Assembly: GCF_022867865.1 (NCBI RefSeq)
Contig: NZ_JALIEC010000005.1
Location: 248,001 to 312,000, forward strand
DNA from: Phaeobacter sp. J2-8
Lineage (GTDB): Bacteria > Pseudomonadota > Alphaproteobacteria > Rhodobacterales > Rhodobacteraceae
DNA: 64,000 nt
Direction: 5' to 3'
The notes under the pieces: model-generated
The model's database searches: none
What the model was told of the DNA's origin: nothing
Seen by the model: the letters and a program-made list of their open reading frames with translations, nothing else
Part shown: piece after piece, positions 9,382 through 18,186 of the stretch
How positions within the stretch are numbered: position 1 is the stretch's first letter
How the letters are laid out: every line of letters starts with the position of its first letter
Translations under genes and position numbers: made by a program

Positions 9382-9753
9382 CTAGGGGGCCGTTTTGCGC
9401 AGCCTCCATTCGGTTTGCGGCGGCAAAAACACCTCAATCGCGGCGCTGGCAACCACCTGAATGTCATCGCTGTCGGGGAAACAGACATCCATACCGCCCA
9501 GCACCGGGGTAATTGTCACCCGGCCAAACGGAAATTTGCCAAGCAACGCGTCGATTTGCACCTTATCCGGTGCCTGCACGCCAATCGTGACCTGAATTCG
9601 CGCGTCATCCTGTGACAATTTCAGTGTCTTGACGATGTGCAAACTTGAATGGCGCAGAGCGTCGTCAATCGCGCGGCCCGCAGCCTTGGTATAATCCCCG
9701 CCATGCAGGTCAACACCTTGTCCCATCTCGATAATCAAGCGGCGATCCGTCAT
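9382..9753 (-). CDS. Lin0512 family protein (second of a pair)
   Basis: A 123-residue protein of the conserved Lin0512 family, function unknown. Family features are the N-terminal IIEMGQGVDLHGGDYTKAA (shared Gly-x-Gly/Asp and Gly-Asp-Tyr-Thr), a helix with AIDDALRHSS, and a C-terminal half with GGMDVCFPDSDD. Its ATG overlaps the stop of the upstream paralogue (ATGA), so the two are translationally coupled. The adjacent MttB-type gene suggests a link to methylated-amine or corrinoid metabolism. Confidence 0.8.
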   Translation of the reverse strand: MTDRRLIIEMGQGVDLHGGDYTKAAGRAIDDALRHSSLHIVKTLKLSQDDARIQVTIGVQAPDKVQIDALLGKFPFGRVTITPVLGGMDVCFPDSDDIQVVASAAIEVFLPPQTEWRLRKTAP

Positions 9754-10097
9754 GCGACACGCTCCATATCGAAACGAACCGTGATGGCGGCATGGGCGAT
9801 CAGGGTTGGATTTCCGCTGCCCTCGGGACGGGAAATCGCCAATCCGCCGCGCACAACCGTGATCTCGGGCACACCGTAGGGAAACACCGCCGCCACCGCA
9901 GTGCGATCCACGGCATCGGGATCCTGCACCGCAATCTGCACCGCGATTCGCATGTCCTGTTTGTCAAAGCCGAACAGCTCGGCGGCATTGATTGAATTGT
10001 GCCACAGCGCGTTTTCAATCGCCCGTTTGGCCGCTTGGGTGTAATCGCCCCGTCGCAGGGATGTCCCCATCCCGAATTCGGTCAGAATGCGTTCCAT
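9750..10097 (-). CDS. Lin0512 family protein (first of a pair)
   Basis: A 115-residue paralogue of the following gene. Both share the pattern FGMGTSLRRGDYTQAAKRAI-ENALWHNS compared with MGQGVDLHGGDYTKAAGRAI-DDALRHSS, and both have an acid-rich C-terminal domain. Tandem coupling of two paralogues suggests a heterodimer. The start at 10097 (MERILTEFGMGTS) has a G-rich stretch upstream; a longer form to 10184 is less family-like. Function unknown. Confidence 0.78.
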   Translation of the reverse strand: MERILTEFGMGTSLRRGDYTQAAKRAIENALWHNSINAAELFGFDKQDMRIAVQIAVQDPDAVDRTAVAAVFPYGVPEITVVRGGLAISRPEGSGNPTLIAHAAITVRFDMERVA

Positions 10098-10289
10098 TCC
10101 ATGCCCCCCGTATTTGCCCCGATGTTTGACCTGAAGTCTGTGCGTGATGTCCGCCAAGACACCTGATCGCCCGATCAACTGCAAGGGCCAAGGCCGTTGT
10201 GTCGACCATCACCGCCTTCGCGTTCCTTTACCTTCCCTAGCGGAAGGTGCATACCCATCCTCGGAGAGCGGGCAAAACACGGCGAGCAC

Positions 10290-11000
10290 ATGACGATCAA
10301 GACCGAAGCCCTAAACACGAAACAAACACCGAAATCCGAGCGTAAAGAGCTGACTTCGCCCGAAATTACGGCAGTTGCGCATCTTTATCGCGGCGAAGTG
10401 TATCGCAGCACGATCTGGCGAACGCGGTTGGACACCACCACGAATTGGGCGGTTGTGACCCTTGGGGTGGCGTTGTCGATTTCGTTTTCCACCCCGAATT
10501 CTTCGCCTTTGCCCCTGGTTTTGGTGGGGGTTCTGATTCTGTTGTTCCTGATGCTTGAGGCGCGGCGCTATCGCTATTTCAACGTGTGGCGCGCCCGCGC
10601 GCGCTGGCTTGAGACGCATTTTTACGCGCCCATGCTGCATGATGGCGATCTGCATCTTGAGGAGCAATGGCAACAAACACTGGCCGAAGATTACCTTCAT
10701 CCCAAATACCATGTCGGGTTCCTGACATCCGTCGGGCGGCGTATCCGCAGCAATTATTTGTGGATCCTGCTGATTCAGACATTGGCCTTTGGCGGCAAGA
10801 TAGCGGTGCATCCCACCCCGGTGGAAAGCTGGGCCCAGGCGGTGGATCGCGCCAATGTCGGGCCTATTCCGGGGGAATTCCTGTTTGTGGGTGGATTTCT
10901 CTATGTGTCTGTCTGGGCCGGTATCGCCATGTGGTCCTATCGTCAGGACATCCTGAAAAGCCGCAAACAGGGCCGTCCAAAGTCCGATAGCATGGGTTAG
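10290..11000 (+). CDS. DUF2270 predicted integral membrane protein
   Basis: A 236-residue membrane protein. After a hydrophilic N terminus it has the family motif HLYRGEVYRSTIWRTRLD, two close transmembrane segments (about residues 50-90), then ARRYRYFNVWRARARWLETH and a final transmembrane pair. The function of the family is unknown. The ATG at 10290 is chosen because the upstream in-frame extension has no family similarity. Downstream is guaA in the same direction after 38 bases. Confidence 0.85.
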   Translation: MTIKTEALNTKQTPKSERKELTSPEITAVAHLYRGEVYRSTIWRTRLDTTTNWAVVTLGVALSISFSTPNSSPLPLVLVGVLILLFLMLEARRYRYFNVWRARARWLETHFYAPMLHDGDLHLEEQWQQTLAEDYLHPKYHVGFLTSVGRRIRSNYLWILLIQTLAFGGKIAVHPTPVESWAQAVDRANVGPIPGEFLFVGGFLYVSVWAGIAMWSYRQDILKSRKQGRPKSDSMG

Positions 11001-11038
11001 CTCTTGCCCTTGAACGCGGCCCCGCCTAAAGCCGTTTC

Positions 11039-12604
11039 ATGACACAGGACATCCATGACCGCCTTCTTATCATCGACTTTGGCAGCCAGGTAACGCAGCT
11101 TATTGCCCGTCGCCTGCGCGAGCTGAATGTCTATTGCGAAATCCACCCCTATCAGAACGTGACTGACGCCTTTTTGGCGGATTTCGCGCCAAAGGCGGTC
11201 ATCTTTTCCGGCGGACCGGATTCGGTGATGCGCGAGGGGTCGCCGAGACCGCCGAAATCGGTCTATGACCTTGGCGTGCCGATCCTTGGCATCTGTTACG
11301 GACAACAGGTGATGATGCTGGATCTTGGCGGCAAGGTTGAGGCCGGCGATCACGCCACCGCCGAGTTTGGCCGCGCCTATGTAGAGCCCACCGAAACACG
11401 GCCCGATTTCCTGGCCGGTTGGTTCCTTGAAGGCCGCGAACAGGTCTGGATGAGCCACGGCGACCATGTATCTGAAATCGCACCCGGTTTTGCGGTTTAC
11501 GGCACATCGCCCGGCGCGCCATTCGCCATCACCGCAGATCTGGAGCGCCAGTTCTTTGCGGTGCAATTCCACCCCGAGGTCCACCATACCCCGAACGGCA
11601 AAACCGTTTATGAAAACTTTGTTCGTGCCGCCGGGTTTGCCGGTGACTGGACCATGGGCGCCTACCGCGAAGAAGCAATTGCCAAGATCCGCAATCAGGT
11701 GGGCGACGCCAAGGTGATCTGTGCCCTGTCCGGCGGTGTCGACAGTTCGGTTGCCGCCGCCCTGCTGCACGAGGCGATCGGCGATCAGCTGACCTGTGTG
11801 TTTGTCGACCACGGGTTGCTGCGGATGAACGAGGCCGAAGAAGTTGTCGGCATGTTCCGCGATCACATGAACCTGTCGGTGATTCACGCCGAGGAACAGG
11901 AATTGTTCCTGGGCGAGCTGGACGGCGTGTCCGATCCCGAAACCAAACGCAAAATCATTGGCAAGCTGTTCATCGACGTGTTCCAGAAATACGCCGATCA
12001 GATCGAGGGCGCGCAGTTCCTGGCCCAGGGAACGCTTTACCCCGATGTGATTAAATCGGTATCCTTTTCCGGTGGCCCGTCGGTGACGATCAAATCGCAC
12101 CACAATGTTGGTGGCCTGCCCGAGAAGATGGGCCTGAAGCTGGTCGAACCGCTGCGCGAATTGTTCAAGGACGAGGTGCGCGCACTGGGCCACGAATTGG
12201 GCCTGCCCGCGTCTTTCATCGGGCGTCACCCCTTCCCCGGTCCCGGTCTGGCGATCCGCTGCCCCGGCGAAATCACCCGCGAAAAGCTGGAGATTCTGCG
12301 CAAGGCCGATGCGGTTTATATCGACCAGATCCGCAAGCACGGGCTGTATGACGATATCTGGCAGGCCTTTGTTGCCATCCTTCCGGTGCGCACCGTTGGC
12401 GTAATGGGTGATGGGCGGACCTATGATTATGCCTGCGCGCTGCGGGCGGTGAATTCGGTCGACGGCATGACAGCGGATTATTATCCGTTCAGCCATGAAT
12501 TCCTTGGGGAAACCGCGACCCGGATCATCAATGAGGTCAAGGGCATCAACCGCGTGACCTATGATGTGACGTCGAAACCTCCGGGCACAATTGAATGGGA
12601 ATAA
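11039..12604 (+). CDS. guaA: GMP synthase (glutamine-hydrolysing)
   Basis: The last step of guanylate synthesis: XMP + ATP + glutamine to GMP. Domains in order are the class I glutamine amidotransferase (nucleophile in GICYGQQ, His-Glu in FHPEVHHTP), the ATP pyrophosphatase with PP-loop SGGVDSS, and the C-terminal dimerisation domain ending in KPPGTIEWE, which is the classic GuaA tail. At 521 residues it is full length. No strong Shine-Dalgarno is visible before the ATG. Confidence 0.98.
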   Translation: MTQDIHDRLLIIDFGSQVTQLIARRLRELNVYCEIHPYQNVTDAFLADFAPKAVIFSGGPDSVMREGSPRPPKSVYDLGVPILGICYGQQVMMLDLGGKVEAGDHATAEFGRAYVEPTETRPDFLAGWFLEGREQVWMSHGDHVSEIAPGFAVYGTSPGAPFAITADLERQFFAVQFHPEVHHTPNGKTVYENFVRAAGFAGDWTMGAYREEAIAKIRNQVGDAKVICALSGGVDSSVAAALLHEAIGDQLTCVFVDHGLLRMNEAEEVVGMFRDHMNLSVIHAEEQELFLGELDGVSDPETKRKIIGKLFIDVFQKYADQIEGAQFLAQGTLYPDVIKSVSFSGGPSVTIKSHHNVGGLPEKMGLKLVEPLRELFKDEVRALGHELGLPASFIGRHPFPGPGLAIRCPGEITREKLEILRKADAVYIDQIRKHGLYDDIWQAFVAILPVRTVGVMGDGRTYDYACALRAVNSVDGMTADYYPFSHEFLGETATRIINEVKGINRVTYDVTSKPPGTIEWE

Positions 12605-12691
12605 GGCGCGCTTGGTAAACTTCGCGTTGTCCTGGGCATAAGCGGGCCAAGCCATCTTGGCCCCCGCCCGCCCCTGCCCTATATCTGCAAC

Positions 12692-13129
12692 ATGTTTGCT
12701 GATTTCCTCTCCCGGCTGATTCAGCCAGAGCCCGCCCCGCTTGCCGATGACGACGCCCGTCTGGCAATGACTGCGCTTTTGGTGCGGGTGGCCCGGTCTG
12801 ATGGCCAGTTCGATGCTGACGAAAGCGCGCTGATCGACAGGATTGTCGCCGCGCGTTTCGCCCTTTCCCCGTTCGAGGCCACCGCCCTGCGCAAAAATGC
12901 CGAGGTTCTGGAATCCGAGGCACCGGATACCGTGCGCTTTACCCGCGCCATCAAGGACGCGGTGCCCTATGAGGCGCGGATCGAAGTGATCGAGTTGCTT
13001 TGGCAGGTGGTGCTGGCCGATGGTAGCCGCGATGAGGCCGAAAATGCGCTGATGCGCATGGTGGCGCCGCTTCTGGGGGTCAGCGACGTCGAATCCGCGC
13101 TCGCCCGCCAGCGTGTCAGCGGTAAATAG
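12692..13129 (+). CDS. TerB-like protein (COG4103)
   Basis: A 145-residue all-helical protein of the TerB/tellurite-resistance-B-like superfamily, with an acidic metal-binding style motif ARSDGQFDADE in the first repeat and LADGSRDEAE in the second. Such short proteins are widespread in alphaproteobacteria next to housekeeping genes; a role in tellurite resistance is not implied. Its reading frame runs in the same direction as guaA, 87 bases downstream. Confidence 0.82.
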   Translation: MFADFLSRLIQPEPAPLADDDARLAMTALLVRVARSDGQFDADESALIDRIVAARFALSPFEATALRKNAEVLESEAPDTVRFTRAIKDAVPYEARIEVIELLWQVVLADGSRDEAENALMRMVAPLLGVSDVESALARQRVSGK

Positions 13130-13307
13130 GCCATTCAAATCCCCCCGGATTTGCGCCGAGCGCCCGGAATTTTACCGCCCGCACCGAAATTAGGCATTCC
13201 CTTACGGCAAATCGGGCGCGAATGGACCGGTTTTGTCGTGTTTCTCGTTGCACTGGCGCGTTTTTTCGGCCCTTCTGGCAGGCAAATTCCCTGACAGATG
13301 GTTTCCC

Positions 13308-14084
13308 GTGCCAGACCCGACACCCGTCATAGAAATCCGCGACCTACACAAATGTTATGGTCAACTCGAAGTCCTGAAGGGCGTGTCGATCACCGCGCAG
13401 CGCGGTCAGGTGATATCGCTCATCGGCTCTTCCGGGTCGGGCAAATCGACGCTTTTGCGCTGTGCCAACCTGTTGGAAGACAGCCAGCAAGGTGACATCC
13501 TGTTCAAAGGCGAACCGGTGCAGTGGAAAGGCTCTGGTCTTTCCCGCCGTCCCGGTGACGCCAAACAGGTGCTGCGCATCCGCACCAATCTTTCCATGGT
13601 GTTCCAGCAGTTCAATCTCTGGGCGCATATGACGATCCTGCAAAACGTGATGGAGGCGCCGGTCACGGTGCTGGGGCGCGATCCCAAAGAGGTCGAGGAA
13701 CGCGCGCGACACTATCTGGACAAAGTCGGGATTGGCGATAAATGTGATGTCTGGCTGGCCCAGTTGTCCGGTGGCCAACAGCAACGCGCCGCGATTGCGC
13801 GCGGATTGGCGATGGAGCCCGAGGCGCTGTTGTTCGATGAACCCACCAGCGCGCTCGACCCGGAGCTGGAACAGGAAGTTGTCAAGGTGATCAAAGACTT
13901 GGCCAGCGAAGGCCGCACAATGTTGATTGTGACCCATGACATGAAAATGGCCCATGATGTGAGCGACCATGTCGTCTTTCTCCATCAGGGGTTGGTGGAA
14001 GAAGAAGGTGCGCCCGACGCGGTGTTTGGCGCGCCGAAATCGGAACGGTTGCGGGGGTTCCTTTCCTCGACGATGGCCGTCTGA
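13308..14084 (+). CDS. Polar amino acid/amine ABC transporter, ATP-binding protein
   Basis: The 258-residue ATPase of a HisP/GlnQ-type importer. It has the Walker A GSSGSGKST, signature LSGGQQQR, Walker B ALLFDEPTSALD and switch His in VTHDM. The start is the GTG at 13308 (MPDPTPVIEIRDLHK); the in-frame extension upstream has no similarity to the family. It heads a same-strand cluster with a binding protein, two permeases and the gamma-glutamylation enzymes, so the transported compound is probably an amine or a basic amino acid. Confidence 0.93.
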   Translation: MPDPTPVIEIRDLHKCYGQLEVLKGVSITAQRGQVISLIGSSGSGKSTLLRCANLLEDSQQGDILFKGEPVQWKGSGLSRRPGDAKQVLRIRTNLSMVFQQFNLWAHMTILQNVMEAPVTVLGRDPKEVEERARHYLDKVGIGDKCDVWLAQLSGGQQQRAAIARGLAMEPEALLFDEPTSALDPELEQEVVKVIKDLASEGRTMLIVTHDMKMAHDVSDHVVFLHQGLVEEEGAPDAVFGAPKSERLRGFLSSTMAV

Positions 14085-14109
14085 AAAACAAAAACAAGGG
14101 AGCATAAAA

Positions 14110-14837
14110 ATGAAAACCATCCTTTTGAGCACCGCCGCGCTGGCGCTGACGGCCAGCTTTGCTTTCGCAGAAAGCCACGCAATGACCGTGCGCCTCGGCA
14201 CCGAGGGCGCCTATCCTCCGTTCAACTTCCTGAATGACGCAGGCGAGGTTGACGGTTTTGAGCGCGAAGTTGGCGACGAGCTGTGCGCGCGCGCCGAACT
14301 GACCTGTGAATGGGTCACAAACGAGTGGATTCGATCATTCCCAACCTCGTCAGCGGCAACTATGACGCCATCATCGCGGGCATGTCGATCACCGACGAAC
14401 GCGAAGAAGTGATTGATTTCACGCAAAACTATACCCAGCCTGATCCGTCGTCCTTTGTCGGCAAGGCCGGCATGATGGTTGATCCTGCGGGCGCGGTGAT
14501 CGCGGCACAGACCGGCACGATCCAGGCCAGCCATGTGGCGGAAATCGGCGCGACGCTGCTGGAATTCTCCAACCCGGAAGAAACCCTCGGCGCGGTGCGT
14601 GACGGCGAAGCGGATGCGGTTCTGGCCGATAAATCCTTCCTCGCGCCTTATGTCGAAGAAGATGCAGAGCTGGATTTTGTGGCCGAAGACATCCTTCTGG
14701 GTGGCGGCATCGGCATGGGGTTCCGCGAAAGCGATGCAGAGCTGCGCGGCAAGTTTGACGCGGCCATCCAGTCGATGAAAGACGACGGCAGCCTGAACGC
14801 CCTGATCGAAAAATGGGAAGTCGGCGCGACATTCTAA
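14110..14837 (+). CDS. ABC transporter substrate-binding protein (family 3), frameshifted
   Basis: A periplasmic binding protein of the HisJ/GlnH family. It has a clear signal peptide (MKTILLSTAALALTASFAFA), the N-terminal lobe start VRLGTEGAYPPFNF, then a frame break. Inserting one G into the pair at 14327-14328 gives TNEWDSIIPNLVSGNYDAII and continuous reading to LIEKWEVGATF. The repaired length is about 242 residues, right for the family. GGGAG lies 8 bases before the ATG. It follows the ATPase gene by 25 bases. Natural inactivation is unlikely because the rest of the operon is intact. Confidence 0.88.
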
Positions 14838-14857
14838 GACGATCAATTAAAATGGGT

Positions 14858-14876
14858 GGCGGGCGGTACGCCCGCC
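14858..14876 (+). other. Intercistronic hairpin after the binding-protein gene
   Basis: GGCGGGC, five bases, then GCCCGCC, located 20 bases after the binding-protein stop. Strong hairpins without a T tract at this spot are typical of binding-protein operons, where they protect the upstream mRNA and lower permease expression. It also argues against a translation start at the GTG at 14856. Confidence 0.55.
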
Positions 14877-14933
14877 TGCCCGCATGCGGCATTGGGTGGG
14901 CAATTCGCCCAGATTGATTTCACGAGGCCCCTC

Positions 14934-15818
14934 ATTTTCAGCTATTGCACAGATCCAGAGACTTTGGCCGGCTTTTCCTGGCTGTCGTGTTACCTGACCA
15001 CCGGCAAGCATATGGCGTTCTACAGCTCGTTCGGCACTGTGCTGTTGCTTCTGGCGATCACGGCGCCGGTGGCGTTGGGGTTTGGCTTTGCCGGGGCGGC
15101 GGCCGCGCGCAGCCATGTGTTCCCGCTGAACTGGATGGGGCGGATCTATATCGCCATTGTCCGTGGCGTGCCCGATATCGCGTTTTTCCTGTTCTTCGTC
15201 ATCGCGCTTGATCAGGGGTTCGAATGGCTGCGCCATAAGGTGAAATGCCCCGATTGGGACCAGCCAATTCGTCAGGGCAGCGATTTTGTGGTCTGTGACA
15301 TTGCCAAACTGCCGCTGGGCAATGCGGCACAATGGGTGCATGAAACCTATGGTTTTTTATTGGCGGTGCTGACATTTGCCATCGTTTTCGGGGCCTTTGC
15401 CGCCAATGTGATGTATGGCGCGATGCGTGCGGTGCCACATGCGCAATTGGAAACCGCTGCGGCCTATGGCATGAGCCCGCGCCAGACGTTCTGGCGTATT
15501 CTGGTGCCGCAGATGTGGGTCTATGCCCTGCCCGGGCTGTCGAACCTTTGGATGGTGCTGATCAAGGCGACGCCGCTTTTGTTCCTGCTGGGGGTTGAAG
15601 ACATTGTCTATTGGGCGCGGGAATTGGGCGGGACGAAAACCGCCCGTTTCACCGATTATCCCCATGGCGATTGGCGGATGTGGTATTTCCTTGCGCTGCT
15701 GGTGTTTTACCTTGGGTTTACCAAATTGTCCGAGGTCGTGTTGGGCCGCCTGATGTCGCGGCTGACACATGGGCAGGCCACCGCAGGCGGCGAAGCACAG
15801 CGAAAGGCCGCGGCATGA
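14934..15818 (+). CDS. ABC transporter permease (HisQ/HisM family)
   Basis: An inner-membrane permease of the polar amino acid family. The EAA loop is ETAAAYGMSPRQTFWRILVP and there are about five to six transmembrane segments. The start is uncertain: homologous-looking sequence begins at FSYCTDPETLAGFSWL, where the only upstream codon behind a good GAGG (14923-14926) is ATT at 14934. An in-frame GTG at 14856 lies before a hairpin, and an ATG at 15012 would cut conserved sequence. It contains an unusual loop (about residues 80-130) with two Cys. It pairs with the second permease at 15913. Confidence 0.85.
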   Translation: MFSYCTDPETLAGFSWLSCYLTTGKHMAFYSSFGTVLLLLAITAPVALGFGFAGAAAARSHVFPLNWMGRIYIAIVRGVPDIAFFLFFVIALDQGFEWLRHKVKCPDWDQPIRQGSDFVVCDIAKLPLGNAAQWVHETYGFLLAVLTFAIVFGAFAANVMYGAMRAVPHAQLETAAAYGMSPRQTFWRILVPQMWVYALPGLSNLWMVLIKATPLLFLLGVEDIVYWARELGGTKTARFTDYPHGDWRMWYFLALLVFYLGFTKLSEVVLGRLMSRLTHGQATAGGEAQRKAAA

Positions 15819-15837
15819 GGGTCATGATAGGCAAAGT

Positions 15838-15899
15838 GGGGGCGCTGCCCCCGTCCCTGCAAGCAGGGCCTCCCCCGGGATATTTCCGGTCAGATGAAA
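15838..15899 (-). repeat. Intergenic palindromic repeat, copy C
   Basis: Same family as copy A. On the minus strand it reads TTTCATCTGACC, AAATATCCCGGGGG, a hairpin CCCTGC/GCAGGG, and GGGGGCAGCGCCCCC. It lies inside an operon, between the two permease genes, so it is unlikely to be a full terminator. Its flank is nearly identical to that of copy A. Confidence 0.75.
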
Positions 15900-15912
15900 T
15901 GAGGGCGCTGTG

Positions 15913-16719
15913 ATGAGTTGCTGGGACACAATTGCGGATTATGCCCTGCGCTCTGTCGGTGTGGGCGAGCGGTTGCTGCCGCGATCTGATTTCACGATCT
16001 GCCAGCAGGTGGTGTTGATCGGCTCTGGCATGATCTGGAATGTCTATTTCGGGGTGCTGGCCCTGGTGTCGGGGTTCTTTTTGGCGACGGCGCTGGCGAT
16101 GGGCAAATTTTCCGCCAGCCCCTTGCTGCGCAAACCGGCGGAATGGTTCATTTTCCTGTTTCGCGGCTCGCCGCTGTTTATCCAGTTCTTCTTTGCCTAT
16201 TTCTTGTTCCTGTCGCTGAAACAGGTCGCACCGGTGTTCACGCCGTTCACCTCGGCCTGGTTGGGGGCGTTGGTGGTGTTGTTCCTGAACACCGCCGCCT
16301 ATTCCGCCGAGATTTTTTATGGGGCGTTGTTGTCGGTGCCCAAAGGCGAAACCGAAGCGGCGGATGCCTATGGGTTGTCGGGGTGGTCGCGATTTCGCCG
16401 GGTGATCTGGCCGACCATGCTGCGATTGGCCTGGCCGGCCTATACCAATGAGGCGATTTTCCTGTTTCACGCGACAACGCTGGTGTATTTGTCCGGGTTT
16501 CCGGCGTTTCAGCAGCGCGGTGATGCGCTCTATTACGCCAGTTATTTTGCCGACAAGACGTTCAACCCCTTTGTGCCCTATCCGATTTTGGCGGGGTATT
16601 TCATCTTGTTGACGCTGGTTTTGATTGCGGTGTTTGGGCTGATCAATCGACGGCTGAACCGGCATTTGCCCGTCGCACGTCGCGCTCGGATGCGCATTCG
16701 TCCAAATTTGATCCGTTAG
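15913..16719 (+). CDS. ABC transporter permease (HisQ/HisM family), second subunit
   Basis: A 268-residue partner permease with about five transmembrane segments, the RGSPLFIQFFF motif typical of amino acid permeases, and an EAA loop ETEAADAYGLSGWSRFRRVI. The ATG at 15913 directly follows a GTG at 15910; GAGGG lies upstream. It completes an ATPase, binding protein and two-permease importer. The C-terminal tail is basic (ARRARMRIR). Confidence 0.9.
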   Translation: MSCWDTIADYALRSVGVGERLLPRSDFTICQQVVLIGSGMIWNVYFGVLALVSGFFLATALAMGKFSASPLLRKPAEWFIFLFRGSPLFIQFFFAYFLFLSLKQVAPVFTPFTSAWLGALVVLFLNTAAYSAEIFYGALLSVPKGETEAADAYGLSGWSRFRRVIWPTMLRLAWPAYTNEAIFLFHATTLVYLSGFPAFQQRGDALYYASYFADKTFNPFVPYPILAGYFILLTLVLIAVFGLINRRLNRHLPVARRARMRIRPNLIR

Positions 16720-16769
16720 GCGCGAAAACATCTTTCCCGCTTGCCAAGCGGGGGGCTCTGTCGCTATCC

Positions 16770-16787
16770 ATAATTTGATCAAATTAT
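16770..16787. promoter_or_regulatory. 18-bp perfect palindrome, candidate operator
   Basis: ATAATTTGATCAAATTAT is identical to its reverse complement. It lies 16 bases before the ATG of the first glutamine-synthetase-like gene, in a 74-base gap after the permease. AT-rich perfect dyads of this size in a GC-rich genome are typical operators of dimeric regulators. The regulator is not encoded nearby. The position suggests separate control of the ligase/oxidase genes. Confidence 0.6.
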
Positions 16788-16802
16788 TTTCGGGTGGCTG
16801 AC

Positions 16803-18152
16803 ATGTCTGTCAATGCGATGAAATCCTGGCTGCGCAAGAACCCGCAGGTGCGCACAATTCGTGTGGCTGCCGCGGATCTGAACGGTCAACCACGCGGCAA
16901 ACGCGTGCCGACACGTTATGCGGACAAGGTGGTCGAAAATGGCACCCGCTTTCCGGTTTCCGTGCTGAACCTTGATATTTGGGGCGAAGATATCGACGAC
17001 AGCCCGCTGGTGTTCGAAAGCGGCGATCGCGATGGCGTATTGCTGCCGACCGAACGTGGTTTCCTGCCTATGCCCTGGCTGGAGGCCCCTACCGCCCTGT
17101 TGCCGATCTGGATGTTTCGCGAAGATGGCCGGCCCTATGACGGCGATCCCCGCCATGCGCTGCGCGCTGTGCTGGACCGGTTCAAATCCCGTGGGCTGAC
17201 GCCGGTGGTCGCGGTGGAAATGGAATTCTATCTGATCGACGATTCCGGCCGGTCGTTGCAGGTGCCGGCGGCCGAAAGATCGGGCAAGCGGCGCAAGGCG
17301 GCCGAGACCATGTCAATCCGGGCGCTGGACAGTTTTGATCAATTTTTTACCGATCTCTATGACGCCTGTGAAGAGATGGACATTCCCGCCGATACCGCCA
17401 TTTCCGAGGCTGGTCTGGGGCAGTTCGAAATCAACCTGATGCATTGTGACGACGCGCTGCGCGCCGCCGATGATGCCTGGCTGTTCAAGATGCTGGTCAA
17501 AGGATTGGCCCGGCGGCATGGCTTTGCCGCGTCCTTCATGGCCAAGCCCTATGACGATTATGCCGGCTCTGGCATGCATATGCATTTTTCGGTGCTCGAT
17601 GCCGAGGGCACCAATATTTTCGATGATGGCGGCGACAAAGGCACTGATGTGCTGCGCCATGCGATTGGCGGCTGTCTTGATGCGATGGCGGGGTCGGCGC
17701 TGGTGTTTGCGCCACATGCCAATTCCTATGACCGGATGGTGCCCGGGGCGCATGCGCCGACAGGGATTTGCTGGGCCTATGAAAACCGAACGGCGGCGGT
17801 ACGGGTGCCGTCGGGGGATCACCGCGCGCGGCGGATCGAACATCGGGTTTCGGGTGGCGACGTGAACCCCTATCTGATGCTGGCGGCCGTTCTGGGCGCG
17901 GCGATGAACGGCATTGAAGACGGGTTGGAACCGTCAGAGCCGATCACCGGCAACGCCTATGCGATTGATCTGCCCCGGATTCCGATGACATGGACCGGCG
18001 CGCTGGATGCATTCGAAGCCAGCGAGCACATCAAACGGATCTTTCCGGCGGAATTGATCCGCAACTTCCTTCTGACCAAACGGCAGGAGGCACATTATAT
18101 GGAAGAATTGACCGAGGCCGAGCGGGTGGAAATCTATCTCGACACGGTTTGA
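16803..18152 (+). CDS. Glutamine-synthetase-family ligase (gamma-glutamylamine synthetase-like)
   Basis: A 449-residue member of the glutamine synthetase superfamily (PuuA/GlnA3-like), which ligates glutamate to an amine using ATP. The beta-grasp N terminus is followed by catalytic blocks VEMEFYLID, EAGLGQFEINL, the His-rich GSGMHMHFSV and NRTAAVRVPS with EHRVSGGDVNPYLMLAA. The context (amine importer, amidotransferase, FAD oxidase, aminotransferase) favours gamma-glutamylation of an amine over ammonia assimilation. Start at the ATG 16803 or the GTG 16794. The 18-bp palindrome sits just upstream. Confidence 0.85.
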   Translation: MSVNAMKSWLRKNPQVRTIRVAAADLNGQPRGKRVPTRYADKVVENGTRFPVSVLNLDIWGEDIDDSPLVFESGDRDGVLLPTERGFLPMPWLEAPTALLPIWMFREDGRPYDGDPRHALRAVLDRFKSRGLTPVVAVEMEFYLIDDSGRSLQVPAAERSGKRRKAAETMSIRALDSFDQFFTDLYDACEEMDIPADTAISEAGLGQFEINLMHCDDALRAADDAWLFKMLVKGLARRHGFAASFMAKPYDDYAGSGMHMHFSVLDAEGTNIFDDGGDKGTDVLRHAIGGCLDAMAGSALVFAPHANSYDRMVPGAHAPTGICWAYENRTAAVRVPSGDHRARRIEHRVSGGDVNPYLMLAAVLGAAMNGIEDGLEPSEPITGNAYAIDLPRIPMTWTGALDAFEASEHIKRIFPAELIRNFLLTKRQEAHYMEELTEAERVEIYLDTV

Positions 18153-18186
18153 AATCGAAACACGACGACAAGCAAACAGGTGACTT

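Noticed and set aside
12692-13129. Tellurite resistance locus
   Set aside because: Only a single TerB-like gene is present with no other ter genes; such proteins are common and do not imply resistance.
10997-13138. 713-codon open frame on the minus strand
   Set aside because: It is fully antisense to guaA and the TerB-like gene, whose protein motifs are unmistakable. Long antisense frames are expected at high GC.
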